From: Leptobrachium leishanense
Taxonomy: Eukaryota > Chordata > Amphibia > Anura > Megophryidae
Assembly (NCBI GenBank): GCA_009667805.1
Contig: CM019069.1
Span: 51,325,422 to 51,389,421, forward strand
DNA length: 64,000 nt
Direction: 5' to 3'
Below the pieces are notes generated by a model. It ran no database searches, was not told the DNA's origin, and saw only the letters and a program-made list of their open reading frames with translations. A program made the translations under genes and the position numbers. The first letter of the stretch is position 1, and every line of letters starts with the position of its first letter. Shown in pieces: positions 53,641-64,000 of this stretch.

Positions 53641-56029
53641 GCTCTTCAAGACCTCTAATGGGATATCGCAGCCGAAGTGCACCTGGGCAGTACAGGTTCA
53701 GTTTAACCTATGGCCGTTTTTAGAAATTCAGAACAACCAGAGACCTAGTCTGGTTCCTGAACCTGACTGGATATTGATCATCTCCGTGTTCCTTAACCCA
53801 TACATTAATTCAAAAGATGGATTGCACGGCATTGTTTATTTATTGTATCCCTCTATAAATCATGCATTTTTTTATACCGGAGCATTTAACCACCTGCTGT
53901 GTCTGGCTCTATCCCACATGCCAACTATTTAAACACATAATAGCTATGCTTGTCTGTCCTGCTTGCTATTCTAGTACGCATCAGTTTTATAAAACGAGCT
54001 GTCTGTGGTATTTTTGTCAAGTTTTCATTCCATCAGTCACCTTTTAGGCCTAATGGTCTTCAGTCATGAAAGACTCATGGGAGGACCATTAGCCCTCCTA
54101 TTCCCGATGCTCTTTGCCTTGATTAGCTTAGTCTGAGTTCATTTCATCCTGAGGTCATCATTTCACTGTTACAGCCCAAGAAAGTGGTGGACAAAAATCT
54201 ATAGATCAGTATTTTTTTAGGCTGGCAATGAAGGCATTTATAGTAAACGGTGCGTGTAAAGTAACAGAAGGAAACAAAACTAATCGTGACGCACAAATAT
54301 AAATATGCTTCAGCATCACAGCGTGAAAAGGAAATTGCAAAATAAAATACAGTATTTTTAAACTTTATTCTAATAGCACCATATTTTAAAATCTGCACAT
54401 TTTTTTCGTCCTCTACTTAAAAGGCAACTACCACCAAACAAATGAAATGTCCTTATTATGTTTGTTTATGTCGCTAACATGTTACGTGTGTTTTTGGTTT
54501 TCTCTTATGTTTTGTTTAGAAAATATTTTACTCTGTTTCACTGGGTGCATCCATTGTGATCTTTTCTGTTGTAAACTGCCCCTCCTACTGTATCTTTACA
54601 TCACTTGGTCCTCACTTTGTGGCACTGGCCATTAAATGGAATGAATGGGTCTATCACTGATTCAAGTCATTGTATTGTGTGGGATGTATTCAAAGGACAT
54701 CACCAGGGGTTAGATTAGAAGTCTTTTAAGATCCCTGTTTTACCTCATTCAGTTGTCATCTCTTATCTCAGCCTGGAGTACAGCCTCCTGCAGCCTTTTC
54801 TATACATTCCCTCCTCCACCTAATTAGCTGTTAAATACTGTAGATTAAATAAACAACAAAAGTAAATCCATAAAATGGAAACTGGAGATAAAAACCTAAC
54901 TTTGTTTGAAGTAATTGCATGTAGAAATGAAAGCCAAAGAAAATAAACCAGCAGCATGTGGTTTTATTTGAAAAGCACAAGGAATCTTGTTACAGTTTAT
55001 GTAAGTGTTAGTGGCCCTTTAAGTGGATCTGTTCTTAATTATGTGTTTAATGGCCAACTCTGTTCTTTTTTCCTGGGAATCTCTACTTGATAAAGCTTTG
55101 TGTATTGAGTTGAAACATTGTATTTCCTCGCTCGCATTGAAGCATCCATATCTAAACCTGCAGTGTGATTAGCATTTCTCTTTCCTTGGCTACTAACATT
55201 TTGGGGACTACTAGCCATACCTGCTGTGTGGAACCTGTAGTGATTGATACCCGGGTGTGTGCTTCCACTAACACTGCAGATTTCAAGATCTGCTTCTGGG
55301 AATATCTACAGACCTGTTTCTTAATTGGGGTTATAAAGCACAGACCCTAAAAGGCAGTATCGTATACCAGGCACACTATTCCGTCTTCTTCTAGCCTCCA
55401 TTTCAATTTTATTTTCGTAAAGTGTGTTAAATATATTTAAGTTTTTTTTCATTTCTTTTTGTTTTAGCCAAAAACTAATATAAATTGAAAATGTAAAATA
55501 GACTAAAAACAGTATGGGAAGTATTGCAAAAACAGCAAAAAATAGGAACACTGGGGAATCAATGTGGCCAGTGTCTAGTGGACATGAACCCTGATAATAC
55601 CCGAATAGATCAAGGTAGACACCAGTTACCAAAATTAGACTTTAATAGACAAGTACAAAATAAACATAAACCTATACATATAAAAGACATATATTTGAAA
55701 TGAAAAACCTCCCTAATCGGGGTAGGTCACCATGCCATAAGGAAAAGGGGCAAAAGTAATCATTTGATAATCAGATACATTCCTTGTTATTCCAAGTTGC
55801 ACAATCTCGTAATGGGTATATATATGCTAGAAAAAATAGTGACTGGAAGAGATTAAAGTGAATTCTTTGCCATAGATGGACAGGGGATCATGGGACATGT
55901 AGTTCAGAATCCTCTGGGGGGGCAGGCTGTCAAATGTGGCTTTGAGTAATCACATACCTCCTATAAAGAAATATATTGGGGCAACACAATTAAGAGCTTT
56001 TACCTACCATTGTGTCTTGCTATAGTATG
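53641..56029. promoter_or_regulatory. MTX2 intron 3 DNA; candidate conserved non-coding element at 54130-54420
   Basis: Mostly repeat-free. 54130-54420 contains GGCATTTATAGTAAACGGTG and AAATATAAATATGCTTCAGC, AT-rich factor-like words in an otherwise unique stretch. A minus-strand 103-codon ORF at 55321-55632 is hydrophobic but shows no family signature. 55870-55945 has the ATGGGACATGTAGTTC word of a small DNA-transposon remnant. MTX2 exon 4 was not found here. Confidence 0.25.
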
Positions 56030-56935
56030 TTCCAGGCGAATGGTGCCTCCATTATTTCTACCTCTCGGGCTCATTGCCACGGTGTCCTCTTCGACTCTGA
56101 TCCTTCCTTCACTCCTCACATTCTGTCTGTAACCAAAACTTGATACTTACTCCTAAAAAAAACATTGCTCGCGTCCATCCCTGTTTTAATCAGGACTCTG
56201 CTAAAACACTCATTCAGGCTCTTATTATCTCCCGTCTTGACTACTGTAACCTCCTTGTCTTTTGTCTTGAGAGATCCCAGATTCTCCCTCTGCAGTCTGT
56301 TATGAATGCCTGTGCCAGGCTCATACTACACCTCACCTCTCACACCTCGCCCCTCTGTCAATCTCTACACTGGCTCCCAGTTTCCTTTTTAGAATCTAAT
56401 TCAAAATATTGGTGCTCATGTACAAATCTCTTCATAACCGCGCCCCTACCTACATCTCCTCCCTTATTAGCAGGTATGTCCCGTCCCGACCACTTAGCAT
56501 CAGATCATTGGCAGAGCGATCAGTTCCTCGTACCTGCACCCCCAACTCTCGCCTTCAGGACTTCTCGAGTTGCCCCCTTTCTATGGAACTCCCTCCCCTG
56601 CAACATCAGACGCTCCCCGTCTCTCCAGTCCTTCAAGAAGTCTCTGAAAACAGGCTTCTCTAATGTAATGTATCGGCTCACTCCATAATTGCTCCACTGT
56701 ACATTTCTTGCTCCATCTTCCCACCCAGCCCACATGTCCCGGCTACTTCATGTCCTCTTTTTACCCTCACCTAGTGTCACCCCTCTCCTCTTAGATTGTA
56801 AGCTCTTGAGCAGCGTCCTCGCTCCTACTGTTGTGTTTTTAACTCGTTTGTATATTTGTTATTCTGTCCCACCCATTGTACAGCACCACAGAGCTTGTTG
56901 GCGCTTTATAAGTACCTGTAACTATGTATAGGCAG
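56030..56935 (+). mobile_element. L2-type LINE, 5'-truncated, with RT C-terminus
   Basis: ORF 56140-56688 has the L2/CR1 post-palm sequence: LIQALIISRLDYCNLL, LQSVMNACARLILHL, LHWLPV and APFLWNSLPCNIR. The 3' UTR has GATTGTAAGCTCTTGAGCAG and ends GGCGCTTTATAAGTACCTG. Frames shift upstream (56030-56140). It is an ordinary dead 3' fragment; RT copies the LINE RNA at a nicked target. It serves as reference for the inverted L2 tails elsewhere. Confidence 0.88.
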
Positions 56936-57805
56936 TGGAGTTGTACCAATGTATAATTTAAGAGCGGAGACCATTGAAACCTTCATCGTAGAAGGCAAAC
57001 CCTATCATGTCCTACACATTTATTGGGAAATAAAGCATCCGCTACAGCCACAGTTATCTCTCTTACAAGTTGGCGTTCCATGTGCATCTTTATATTTATG
57101 GATGTATGCATTTGTACATATTTTATGCATTTTCTGTGCATGTTTATATATAGTTACATGTCTACACACAGTAATATGTGTATATATCACATCTGTGTGT
57201 AGATGTATGCACGTGTTTAGGTACAGAGAGGTATCCTTTTTGTAACCCGTATTTATATTTTGCCAGCTGCAGAGCTGTTGTCTTATCTGTCACGACTTTG
57301 ATAAATTGAACCCCGCGCATTGGAAATGCATGCTTTACTTTAATAAGCTTTTTTTGACAGCTGATAGTAGCCATGGTTATTTGTGGTTACTTTTTTAGAG
57401 CGATCAGATTCAAATAGCCTCAGTCGATTTTGCTTTGTGTATATGAAGTTCATTAAATACAGATTCAATCCATGGATTGTGCATATTTTTGATCTATAAA
57501 GATAGCTGAACAATGACAGACGCGGAGAGATATCTTCTTCTCCCAAAGAAATGTTTCGTAGAGATGCAAAAGCAAAGCAACTTATGCTGGAGATTAGAAA
57601 ATATGACAAGATGCAGATCTTATTATTGTTTTTTCCTTTTTGTTTAAAAAAAAAAAATAATCACCAAAAACAACAATTCTGTATATTTCAGCTTTTCATA
57701 ACAATGTAATGACTTTAAAGAAACTTTTTGGGTCCTTTTAAAATGTACTTATTGGGCCTTTATTTCAGTTCAGTCTTTGGTCTTATTAGGTTATTAAACA
57801 AACCA
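56936..57805. promoter_or_regulatory. Candidate conserved non-coding element in MTX2 intron 3 (57220-57720)
   Basis: 57220-57720 is repeat-free with CTTTACTTTAATAAGC, TTTTTTGACAGCTGATAG (TGACAG is the MEIS/TGIF core), GTTCATTAAATACAGATTC and AATCCATGGATTGTGC. It has no plausible exon. 56936-57220 shows only a TATATG-rich patch. Confidence 0.33.
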
Positions 57806-57999
57806 TTGGTTGCAAACACATCTGAAAATCACTAAAGTTCCAATGGCAACAAACACCAGCATTTCTTAAAAGGGAAATCCAAACGGCAGCAGGGGAAGCT
57901 TCACTGCGAGACTTCTCCTACTGATATTAGGATATTTCTTTTGTGAAACGCAGCCATTTGTTGCCAGTGTTTGAAATTTGGCAGTCAGGTGCCCGTATA
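57806..57999. mobile_element. MITE related to 17183-17408, left part, split by an LTR
   Basis: It shares AACACCAGCATTTC and GCAGCAGGGGAAGCTTCAC blocks with the copies near 17290 and 24741. The right part, AAGTGCTTTCTTAATAACTC at 59262-59282, lies beyond the solo LTR. Confidence 0.4.
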
Positions 58000-59250
58000 T
58001 GACAGGGCGAGGGCGAGCCCAGCGATGCAGTGACACACGGGAGGCGCATATGTGCTAAATAAATTAGGTTTATTTGGCAAAACACAGGTGAGGGGCAGGA
58101 CTAGAATAGGGCTGGCTAAGGCTGCTGAGAAACAGACCGGGCAGGCAAGGGGCTGACTAGAGAACACACAGAACTCAGGATAGGAACAGAGGGGCAAGAC
58201 AGGAATAGGGCTGACTACAGATACAGGGGGAACACAGAGAAACCAGACCCGAAGGGGGTTAACTACAGAACAGACAGGACAGGAAAAGGGCTGAACGACA
58301 GAGGGACGGGACAGTAACTGGGATGGGCAGCAGATAGGTTGCAGGAGTACAGGTATGCAGGGGTACGGAAGGTGGGACTAGTCCAGGGGTGCTGAGATTA
58401 GCAGTCCAGGGAAACCGGAGATCAGGTAACACAGGAGCAATGTGAGGGTCTTCGGCAACACAGAACAAGATGAGGGTCTTGAGGCGAGGTATCCAGGAGG
58501 TGGTAATCCGATAGCAAAATCCAGGGGCAAATCCGTATGACGTGGGCAGGTGGAGAGCAAGCAGGGATTAGAAAGCAAAGCCAAGGGTCTGTTACACGAG
58601 TATAAGTGGAGAGGACAAGCTTCTTTGCTGACAGGTAAAACACATGAAACTGAGCAACAATGCAGAAGCAAAGCATCATGGGTGATCCATCCTTAAGGCT
58701 AGGGTCAGAGGAGCGCATTCTGTGCGGACTGTGCATCCGTGCACAACGGATGTACTTTCTGACTGACGACACGATAGTGGCCACACAGTCCATTTTTGTG
58801 ACCTTTTTTTTTTTTTAACTGATGTAGATGGAAAAAATGCAGTCGGTCTGACCACGTTCCATCACTCACACACAAAGCTATGCAGACGTGGCTCACTCCG
58901 CACATCCGTTCTAGGGGTTTTACGTTCTTGCCTAACTTGCGTCCGTTTGCCGTGTCCGTTGTGCGTCCGCACTTCTGTGCAGACGTACTCCGTGTGTGGG
59001 TCTCTATTGATCATAATTGTATGCTACCACGGACGTTAAAATGTGCGGCAACACGGGCGTGAACACTGCGCTCGTCTGACCCGAGCCTTAGTAGGGAACG
59101 CTAGGCCAGTGATTGTGAGCATCTGTCTGCTGCAGTAATAATTAAGTATCCAGGGGCTGAGCAGGGCAGGGCATGAAAAGTGCTGCTAGGGTGGATATCC
59201 AGGTGGAGCAGCACCGGATTTGCCATTCTTGCGGCGGCGAGGGTGTGACA
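58000..59250 (-). mobile_element. Probable solo LTR, interrupted by a MITE
   Basis: Read on the minus strand it starts TGTCACACCCTCGCCGCCGC and ends GCTCGCCCTCGCCCTGTCA. AATAAA (58069-58074 on this strand) lies near the end. Removing the nested MITE leaves about 857 bp. Repeated AGGGCTGACTACAG-type words fill 58140-58330. No matching 5-bp flanks were seen. No internal genes are present. Confidence 0.5.
58697..59087. mobile_element. Harbinger-type MITE, copy 6, nested in the LTR
   Basis: Ends GGCTAGGGTCAGAG and GTCTGACCCGAGCC; TAA at 58694-58696 and TTA at 59088-59090. It is 391 bp with a more diverged interior. Confidence 0.75.
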
Positions 59251-59439
59251 TTGGCAAACGCAAGTGCTTTCTTAATAACTCTTTGGTAGATTGTAATGTA
59301 GGATTATGCAGAGTATAAAAGCGTCCCATTGTTCTCTTTTCTGCACTGTAACAGTCCAGTTAAACGTACCTGATTTTCCAAGAAACATTACAAATTTAAT
59401 TACATTAAAAAATGGCTCCTATGGAGATGTTAGAGGTAG

Positions 59440-60540
59440 TTATAAAGTGCTAACAAGTCCTGTAGTGCTGCACAATGGGTGAGACAGAATAACCTATACA
59501 TACAAGTTAAACACCTAGAACAGTAGGAGCGAGGACCCTGCTCAAGAGCTTACAATCTAAGTGGAGAGGGGTGACACACTAGGTGAGGGTAAATAGAGGA
59601 CATGAAGTTGCCGGTACATGTGGGCTGGGTGGGAAGATGGCGCAAGAAATGTATAGTGGGGCAATTATGGAGTGAGCTGATAGGCTTCTCTAAAGTAACG
59701 TGTTTTAAGAGACGTCTTGAAGGACTCGAGACGGGAGAGTCTGATGTTGTGGGGGAGGAAGTTCCATAGAAAGGGGGCAGCTCGAGAGAAGTCTTGAAGG
59801 TAGGAGTAGGGGGTGCAGGTATGTGAAGCTGATAGCATCAGATCATTGGCAGAGCAAAGTGGATGGGATGTACCTGCTAATGAGGGAGGAGATGTAGGCA
59901 GGGACGCGGTTATGGAGAGCTTTGTATGTGAGCACCAATGTTTTAAATTGGATTCTAAATAGGGAGCCAGTGTAGAGATTAACAAAGGGGCGACGTGCGG
60001 GAGGTGAGGTGGGTGAGCCTGGCACAGGCATTCATAAGACTGCAGAGGGAGAATCTGGGATCTCTTAAGGCCAGAGAGAAGGAGGTTACAGTAGTCGAGG
60101 CAGGAGATAATAAGGGCTTGGATGAGCAGGTGGAAATATCTAGATTTGGTTAGTGACTGAAATGTGAGGACTGAAGGAGAGATCAGTCTAAAAGGACGCC
60201 GAGCCTGAGAGGTAGAAGTAATGGAGGCACCATTCACCTGAAGGGAAATGGGTGCAGGAATGTTGGTTTTGGAGGTAGGGAAGACCAGAAGTTCAGTTTT
60301 GGAGAGGTTGAGCTTTAGAAAACGGGAGGTCATCCAGTTGGAGACAGCCGATAGGCAGGCAGTAACACGGTCCAGCATAGGAGGAGACAGATCGGGAGAG
60401 GAAAGGTGGTAGATTTGGGTGTCGTCAGCATGGAAGTGATATTGGAATCCATAGGAAGAAATGAGGTTTAGAGTAGGACACCGGACCAGAGCCTTTAGGT
60501 ACTCCAACTGAGAGAGGAACTGGGGTGACGAGACTAGCCC
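59440..60540 (-). mobile_element. L2-type LINE, 5'-truncated, with RT palm motif
   Basis: A minus-strand ORF (59665-60552) has FHADDTQIY, the (Y/F)ADD catalytic box of reverse transcriptase, then LNLSKTELLVFP, LIQALIISCLDYCNLLL and APFLWNFLPHNIR. It is one long frame with an internal degraded stretch around LPHVAPLLISTLAPYLE. The 3' UTR with AGAGCTTACAATCTAAGTGG lies at 59548-59567 and the terminus at about 59440. It is in the opposite orientation to the copy at 56030. Confidence 0.9.
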
Positions 60541-60645
60541 CTCCTCTTCCACTGCAAAACATGGAAGTCCATGGTCTGTTTCTGCAAAAGTTGCCCAAAT
60601 TGCGTATCTTGTGTGTGCAAAACGATGGGTAGGGTGGACCTGTGA
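60541..60645 (-). mobile_element. Fragment of the MITE seen at 62999-63468
   Basis: CCTCTTCCACTGCAAAACAT and GGAAGTCCATGG with CCAAATTGCGTATCTTGTG are the reverse complement of 63290-63380. It abuts the L2 5' truncation. Confidence 0.6.
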
Positions 60646-60700
60646 ATATAAAAATACCTACAAAGTCAATTTTTATTTATTATTTTGGTTTTTTCTTTAA

Positions 60701-61460
60701 CCCCTTCCTGACCGCTGACGTACCATGTACGTCCTGCCCATGGGTCTACCTTAGACCCGCGGATGTACATAGTACGTCAGCGGGCTCCTAACCTCCCTCC
60801 CGCCGATACTTGCCTCCCTCGCCGGCTCCCTCGGCGTCTATGGCAAGCTTGAAGCTTGCCTTGCCGTTTCCTGGGGGCCAGCCGATCCAATGACGTCATC
60901 ACGCTGTGTGAATTCAGGAAGGGGAGGGGTGCTCCGTTTGGAGCCCTCTATCTCCCCAACCGTTTAAGCTAGAGCGATGCAAGTTCCACTGCTGGAAAGT
61001 GGGAGAGTCTCCCCTTTTCAGCGATGTACAGCATTAACTGTTTCGCTGCTGGATCGCGATTCGGCGCAAATTTGCACCAAATCGCAATTCAAACCTGGAG
61101 GGGGCTGACATCTTGGATGTCAGCCAAGCCTCCAGGTCACCCCCCCCCCCACCCACTGACCTCCTCACCATATGTGTGAGGATGTCAGTGGGCCAGTTAA
61201 CCCCCTAGCTACCAATCCGCAGCTAGAGGATCATATTTGACATCATTGGATCGGCCTGATCATGGCTTTTCCAATGATATCAAACATGACCAGGTTTGGT
61301 TTAAAAATGAAATAAAACAAAGTTTTTTTTTAATTTTAATTTTTTTTTTGCCTGGGGGATTTAGTTAAATAGTACCTAGGCTGTCATCTAAAAATAATTA
61401 GCATAAAGCAGTCAGACTGAGCTCAGTGCACATAGGTGAACTGGCTCAGTAGTGAAGGGG
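60701..61460. mobile_element. TTAA-flanked element, stand-alone copy
   Basis: TTAA lies at 60697-60700 and 61461-61464. It starts CCCCTTCCTGACCGCTGACG with paired GTACGTC words and ends CTGGCTCAGTAGTGAAGGGG. Homologous, inverted, to 23497-24263 and 61822-62630. It has GAGGCAAGTATCGG on the minus strand at 60805-60818. Confidence 0.8.
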
Positions 61461-61464
61461 TTAA

Positions 61465-62994
61465 CCCCTTAGTGACCGGGCGGTTTTACACAAATCCGTC
61501 TTTTAGTGACCGCTGCTGTTTTTACGTTTCTGAGCTGTTAGTGTTTAGGTCAAATTTTCCTCTTACTCGTTTATTCAACCCACACATATTATACACCCTT
61601 TTTCCCGCCATTAAATGGACTTTCTAGAAATACCATTATTTCCATCATATCGAATAATTTACTATAAAAAAAAATATGAAATAAGATGAAAAAATGGTAA
61701 AAACACACTTTTTCGTAATTTAATCCCCAAAATCTACACCCAAAAAGACCCCGGCTAAATAGGTTCAAAATTTTGTCCCGAGACTAGAAATACCCAATTT
61801 TTACATTTGTTTGCTTTTTAACCCCATTCACTGCTGAGACCGTTCACTTATGTGCGCTGCGCTCATTCTGACCATTTTGTGCTAATTATTTTTAGATGAC
61901 AGCCTAGGTCCTATTTAATTAAACCCCCCCAGACAAAAAAAAACTTAAATTTTTTTTATTTTATTTATTTTAAAACCAAACCTGGTCATGTTTGGTATCA
62001 TTGGAAAGGCCATAATCAGGCCTTTCACATGATGTCACATATGACCATCTAGCTGCCATGGATCGGGAGATATGGGGATCCTTAGCATCCCCTTATCTCT
62101 ACATGGCAGCTAGATGGTTAACTGGCCCACTGACATCCTCACACATATGGTGAGGTTGTCAGTGGGTGGGGGGGACCTGGAGGCTTGGCTGACATCCAAG
62201 ATGTCAGCCCCCCTCCAGGTTCGAATCCCGTTCTGGCGCCGAAACGTGATCCGGCGGCAAAACAGTTAATGCTATACACCGCTGAAAAGGGGAGACTCTC
62301 CCCTTTTCAGCGGTGTAAAAAGCATCTCCCTAGCTGCAATGGTTGGGCAGATAGAGGGCTCCGAAGGAGCCCCCCCTCCCCTCCATTGCTTTGCATGGGG
62401 ACGCCTGCTGATGACGTCACCACGCAGTGTCGCGACGTCATCAGCCTCGCCTGCCCATGTAAATCACATGGGCAGGCTTCCTCCCTGCCAGATCGCCGAG
62501 GGATCCAGCGAGGGAGGTGAGTATCGGGCGGTAGGGGGATTAGGCGCCGCTGACGTACCCTGTACGTCCGCGGGTCTAAGGGAGACCCGAGGACAGGACG
62601 TTCAGGGTACGTCAGCGGCCCTTAAGGGGTTTAAAAGCAAAAGCATGTAAAAATTGGGTGTTTCTATTCTCGGGACAACATTTTGAAACTATTTAGCCGG
62701 GGTCTTTTTTGGTGGTTGTAGATTTTGGGGGTTAAATTACGAAAAAGTGTGTTTTTCCCATTCCCCCCCCCCCCATCATATTTCATATTGTTTTTATAGT
62801 GAATTATAAGATATGATGAAAATAATGGTATTTTTAGAAAGTCCATTTAATGGCGGGAAAAACAGTGTTTAATATGTGTGGGTTGAATAAATGAGTAAGG
62901 AAAATTTGACCGAAACACGAACAGCGCAGAAACGTAAAAACAGCAGTGGGCACTAAAGGAAGGATTTGCGTAAAACCGCACGGTCACTAAAGGG
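61465..62994. mobile_element. Large inverted-arm TTAA element, copy 2 (compound)
   Basis: TTAA lies at 61461-61464 and 62995-62998. Arms 61465-61817 and 62635-62994 are long near-perfect inverted repeats (CCCCTTAGTGACCGGGCGG against CCGCACGGTCACTAAAGGG; CCGCCATTAAATGGACTTTC against its inverse at 62845). They would join at a central TTAA, where another TTAA element (61822-62630) sits. Without it the element is about 720 bp of foldback DNA. No coding capacity. Confidence 0.88.
61822..62630. mobile_element. TTAA element nested at the apex of the inverted-arm element
   Basis: TTAA lies at 61818-61821 and 62631-62634. It starts CCCCATTCACTGCTGAGAC and ends GTACGTCAGCGGCCCTTAAG-GGGT. It contains two GTACGTC hairpin words and GGAGGTGAGTATCGG at 62513. 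Same family and same host position as 23497-24263. A GGTTCGAATCC word (62218) resembles a tRNA B box by chance. Confidence 0.85.
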
Positions 62995-62998
62995 TTAA

Positions 62999-63468
62999 AA
63001 GGACACTCCCTGACCACTTTAGCTAAAGTGGTCAGGCTGCATGTAGCATTTCCCCTTCCCTCCAGCCTGATTTGTCCAGTTCAGCTGTGTGAACTGGGTG
63101 TGTTTCCTCCACCCACACAGCTGACACTCAGACAGGATTTTGAATATCCCCATGCCGTGAACCACCTCATGACCTATGATGTTGGCATGATCTGCTTGCT
63201 GGCTTCATCCTGTTTCCCAGACGAGCAATCAGAGAGGCAGTGGCCGTGGGCTGGTGTTTGAGGCGCGTGCTCAGCACCTATCCATCGTTTTGCGCATGCG
63301 TCGCACAAGATATGCAATTTGGGCAGCTTACGTAGAATGGTCCATGGACTTCCATGTTTTGAAGTGGAAGAAGAGGGGGCCACTTGGACAAAAGGTGAGT
63401 ATTTACAAATAACTGTAAGTAATATTAAATAATTGTGCAGTCGTTGTCTGCGGGATCTGCACAATTAT
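62999..63468. mobile_element. TTAA-adjacent MITE, right end unproven
   Basis: It starts AAGGACACTCCCTGACC directly after the TTAA at 62995, close to the ends at 14910. ACCACTTTAGCTAAAGTGGT is a perfect internal hairpin. AAAGGTGAGTATTTAC lies at 63391. A short hairpin AAATAATTGTGCAG/CTGCACAATTATTT closes it (63426-63470). A proper inverted right end was not found. Confidence 0.5.
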
Positions 63469-63472
63469 TTAA

Positions 63473-63887
63473 CCTCCCTGGCGTTTTTTTTTTTTTACAT
63501 TTTCATGTCAAAAAGCTCTCTATTTATTTTTGTTGCCCCCCCCCCCTTCCAAGCGGCATCCCGAGTGTTGCTCGGGGTTAAAATCCTATACTGGAAGCGG
63601 TAACCCCGAGTGTTGCTCGGGATGCCGCTGGATACATCACCTCTTCCTGCACTCCCTCAATGTCCCCGCAGCCTCCTCTGGCGATCGCGACCCTCATACT
63701 TCCTGGTTCCCTCCTCGCGAGAAAGAATCCAGGAAGTAAAACGCTGCGATCGCCGGAGGAGACTGCAGAGATCAGCGAGGGAGCGCACGGAGAGGTATAA
63801 TGTATACAGCCCGAGTGTGTCTCGGGGTTACCGCTCTCAGCGGTGAAATTTAACCCCGAGACACACTCGGGAACACCGCCAGGCAGG
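63473..63887. mobile_element. TTAA MITE (CCTCCCTGGC ends), copy 2
   Basis: TTAA lies at 63469-63472 and 63888-63891. The ends are CCTCCCTGGCG and CGCCAGGCAGG. The interior matches 33815-34210 (GAATCCAGGAAGTAAAACGC, GCGATCGCCGGAGGAGACTG, CGGTGAAATTTAACCCCGAG). Confidence 0.87.
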
Positions 63888-64000
63888 TTAAGGTGAAAAA
63901 GTGTGTGTTAGGGTAATTTAATTTTAATGTTCCTCTTTTTTTTTTAAAAAAAAAGGCAAAAGAATAAAGCAAAGAACACAATATGTATAGAGCGGATTTG

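Larger units (their letters stand above)
20615..64000 (+). other. MTX2: MTX2 gene, 5' part (exons 1-3, introns 1-2, start of intron 3)
   Basis: Three exons with GT...AG borders join in phase to 45 codons that align without gaps to the first 45 residues of vertebrate metaxin-2. Intron 1 (20655-43896, 23.2 kb) is phase 1, intron 2 (43945-46301, 2.36 kb) is phase 1, and intron 3 starts at 46349 in phase 0. A sequence for the next expected block (AFLQMCNLP-like) was looked for downstream and not found, so the remainder lies beyond 64000. The introns are packed with DNA transposons. Confidence 0.9.

Noticed and set aside
55321..55632. Hydrophobic 103-codon minus-strand ORF
   Set aside because: AT-rich chance ORF with no recognised signature and no supporting splice or promoter context.
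62217..62230. tRNA-like B box GGTTCGAATCC
   Set aside because: The flanking bases do not form a T stem or cloverleaf, and the word lies inside a TTAA transposon.
46349..64000. MTX2 exon 4
   Set aside because: Scanned for a sequence encoding AFLQMCNLP-like residues after an acceptor; none was seen, so it probably lies beyond the window.

Overview
The window is vertebrate nuclear DNA, most likely from a frog. That assignment rests on three things. Three spliced exons match the start of the metaxin-2 gene. Most of the rest is Tc1, hAT, PIF/Harbinger-like and TTAA-flanked DNA transposons, L2/CR1-type LINE tails and solo LTRs. There is no bacterial-style gene packing. Species cannot be set from the sequence alone, and a frog origin is an inference from the repeat mix.

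The one host gene I can support is MTX2 on the plus strand. Exon 1 coding is 20615-20654, exon 2 is 43897-43944 and exon 3 is 46302-46348. The joined 135 nt give 45 codons in one open frame that aligns end to end with the start of vertebrate metaxin-2, a mitochondrial outer-membrane import and assembly protein. Intron 1 is 23.2 kb and intron 2 is 2.36 kb. Intron 3 runs off the window, and I found no exon 4. Bases 1-20.6 kb are therefore upstream intergenic DNA. In other vertebrates MTX2 is the neighbour of the HOXD cluster, so this stretch may belong to the HOXD-MTX2 regulatory domain (inference from synteny). Several repeat-free, AT-rich stretches with homeodomain-like words are listed as candidate conserved non-coding elements.

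Layout. 0-8.4 kb holds MITEs, LINE and L2 tails and two Harbinger-type MITEs. 8.4-12.4 kb holds a 2.1-kb hAT-like element filled with 55-bp and 31-bp tandem repeats, then a telomere-like CCCTAA array between inverted repeats with a solo LTR inside it. 12.4-20.6 kb is the MTX2 upstream region with nested MITE/LINE structures and another solo LTR. 20.6-43.9 kb (intron 1) carries an inverted-arm TTAA element, several hAT elements, a three-level nest (hAT containing Tc1 containing two hATs) and a perfect 218-bp palindrome. 43.9-64 kb (introns 2 and 3) carries a broken Tc1, a 0.9-kb minisatellite followed by consecutive hairpins, L2 and CR1-group LINE fragments, a large solo LTR and a chain of TTAA-flanked elements.

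The most unusual theme is a recurring internal cassette in DNA transposons whose terminal repeats are unrelated. It combines a GC-rich palindrome, often with CACGTG near its centre, splice-donor-like words (GGTGAGTAT) facing outward at its edges, and an array built on CATGGAT...GCCCCCAGCTCA. All identifications were made by eye; no database search was run.
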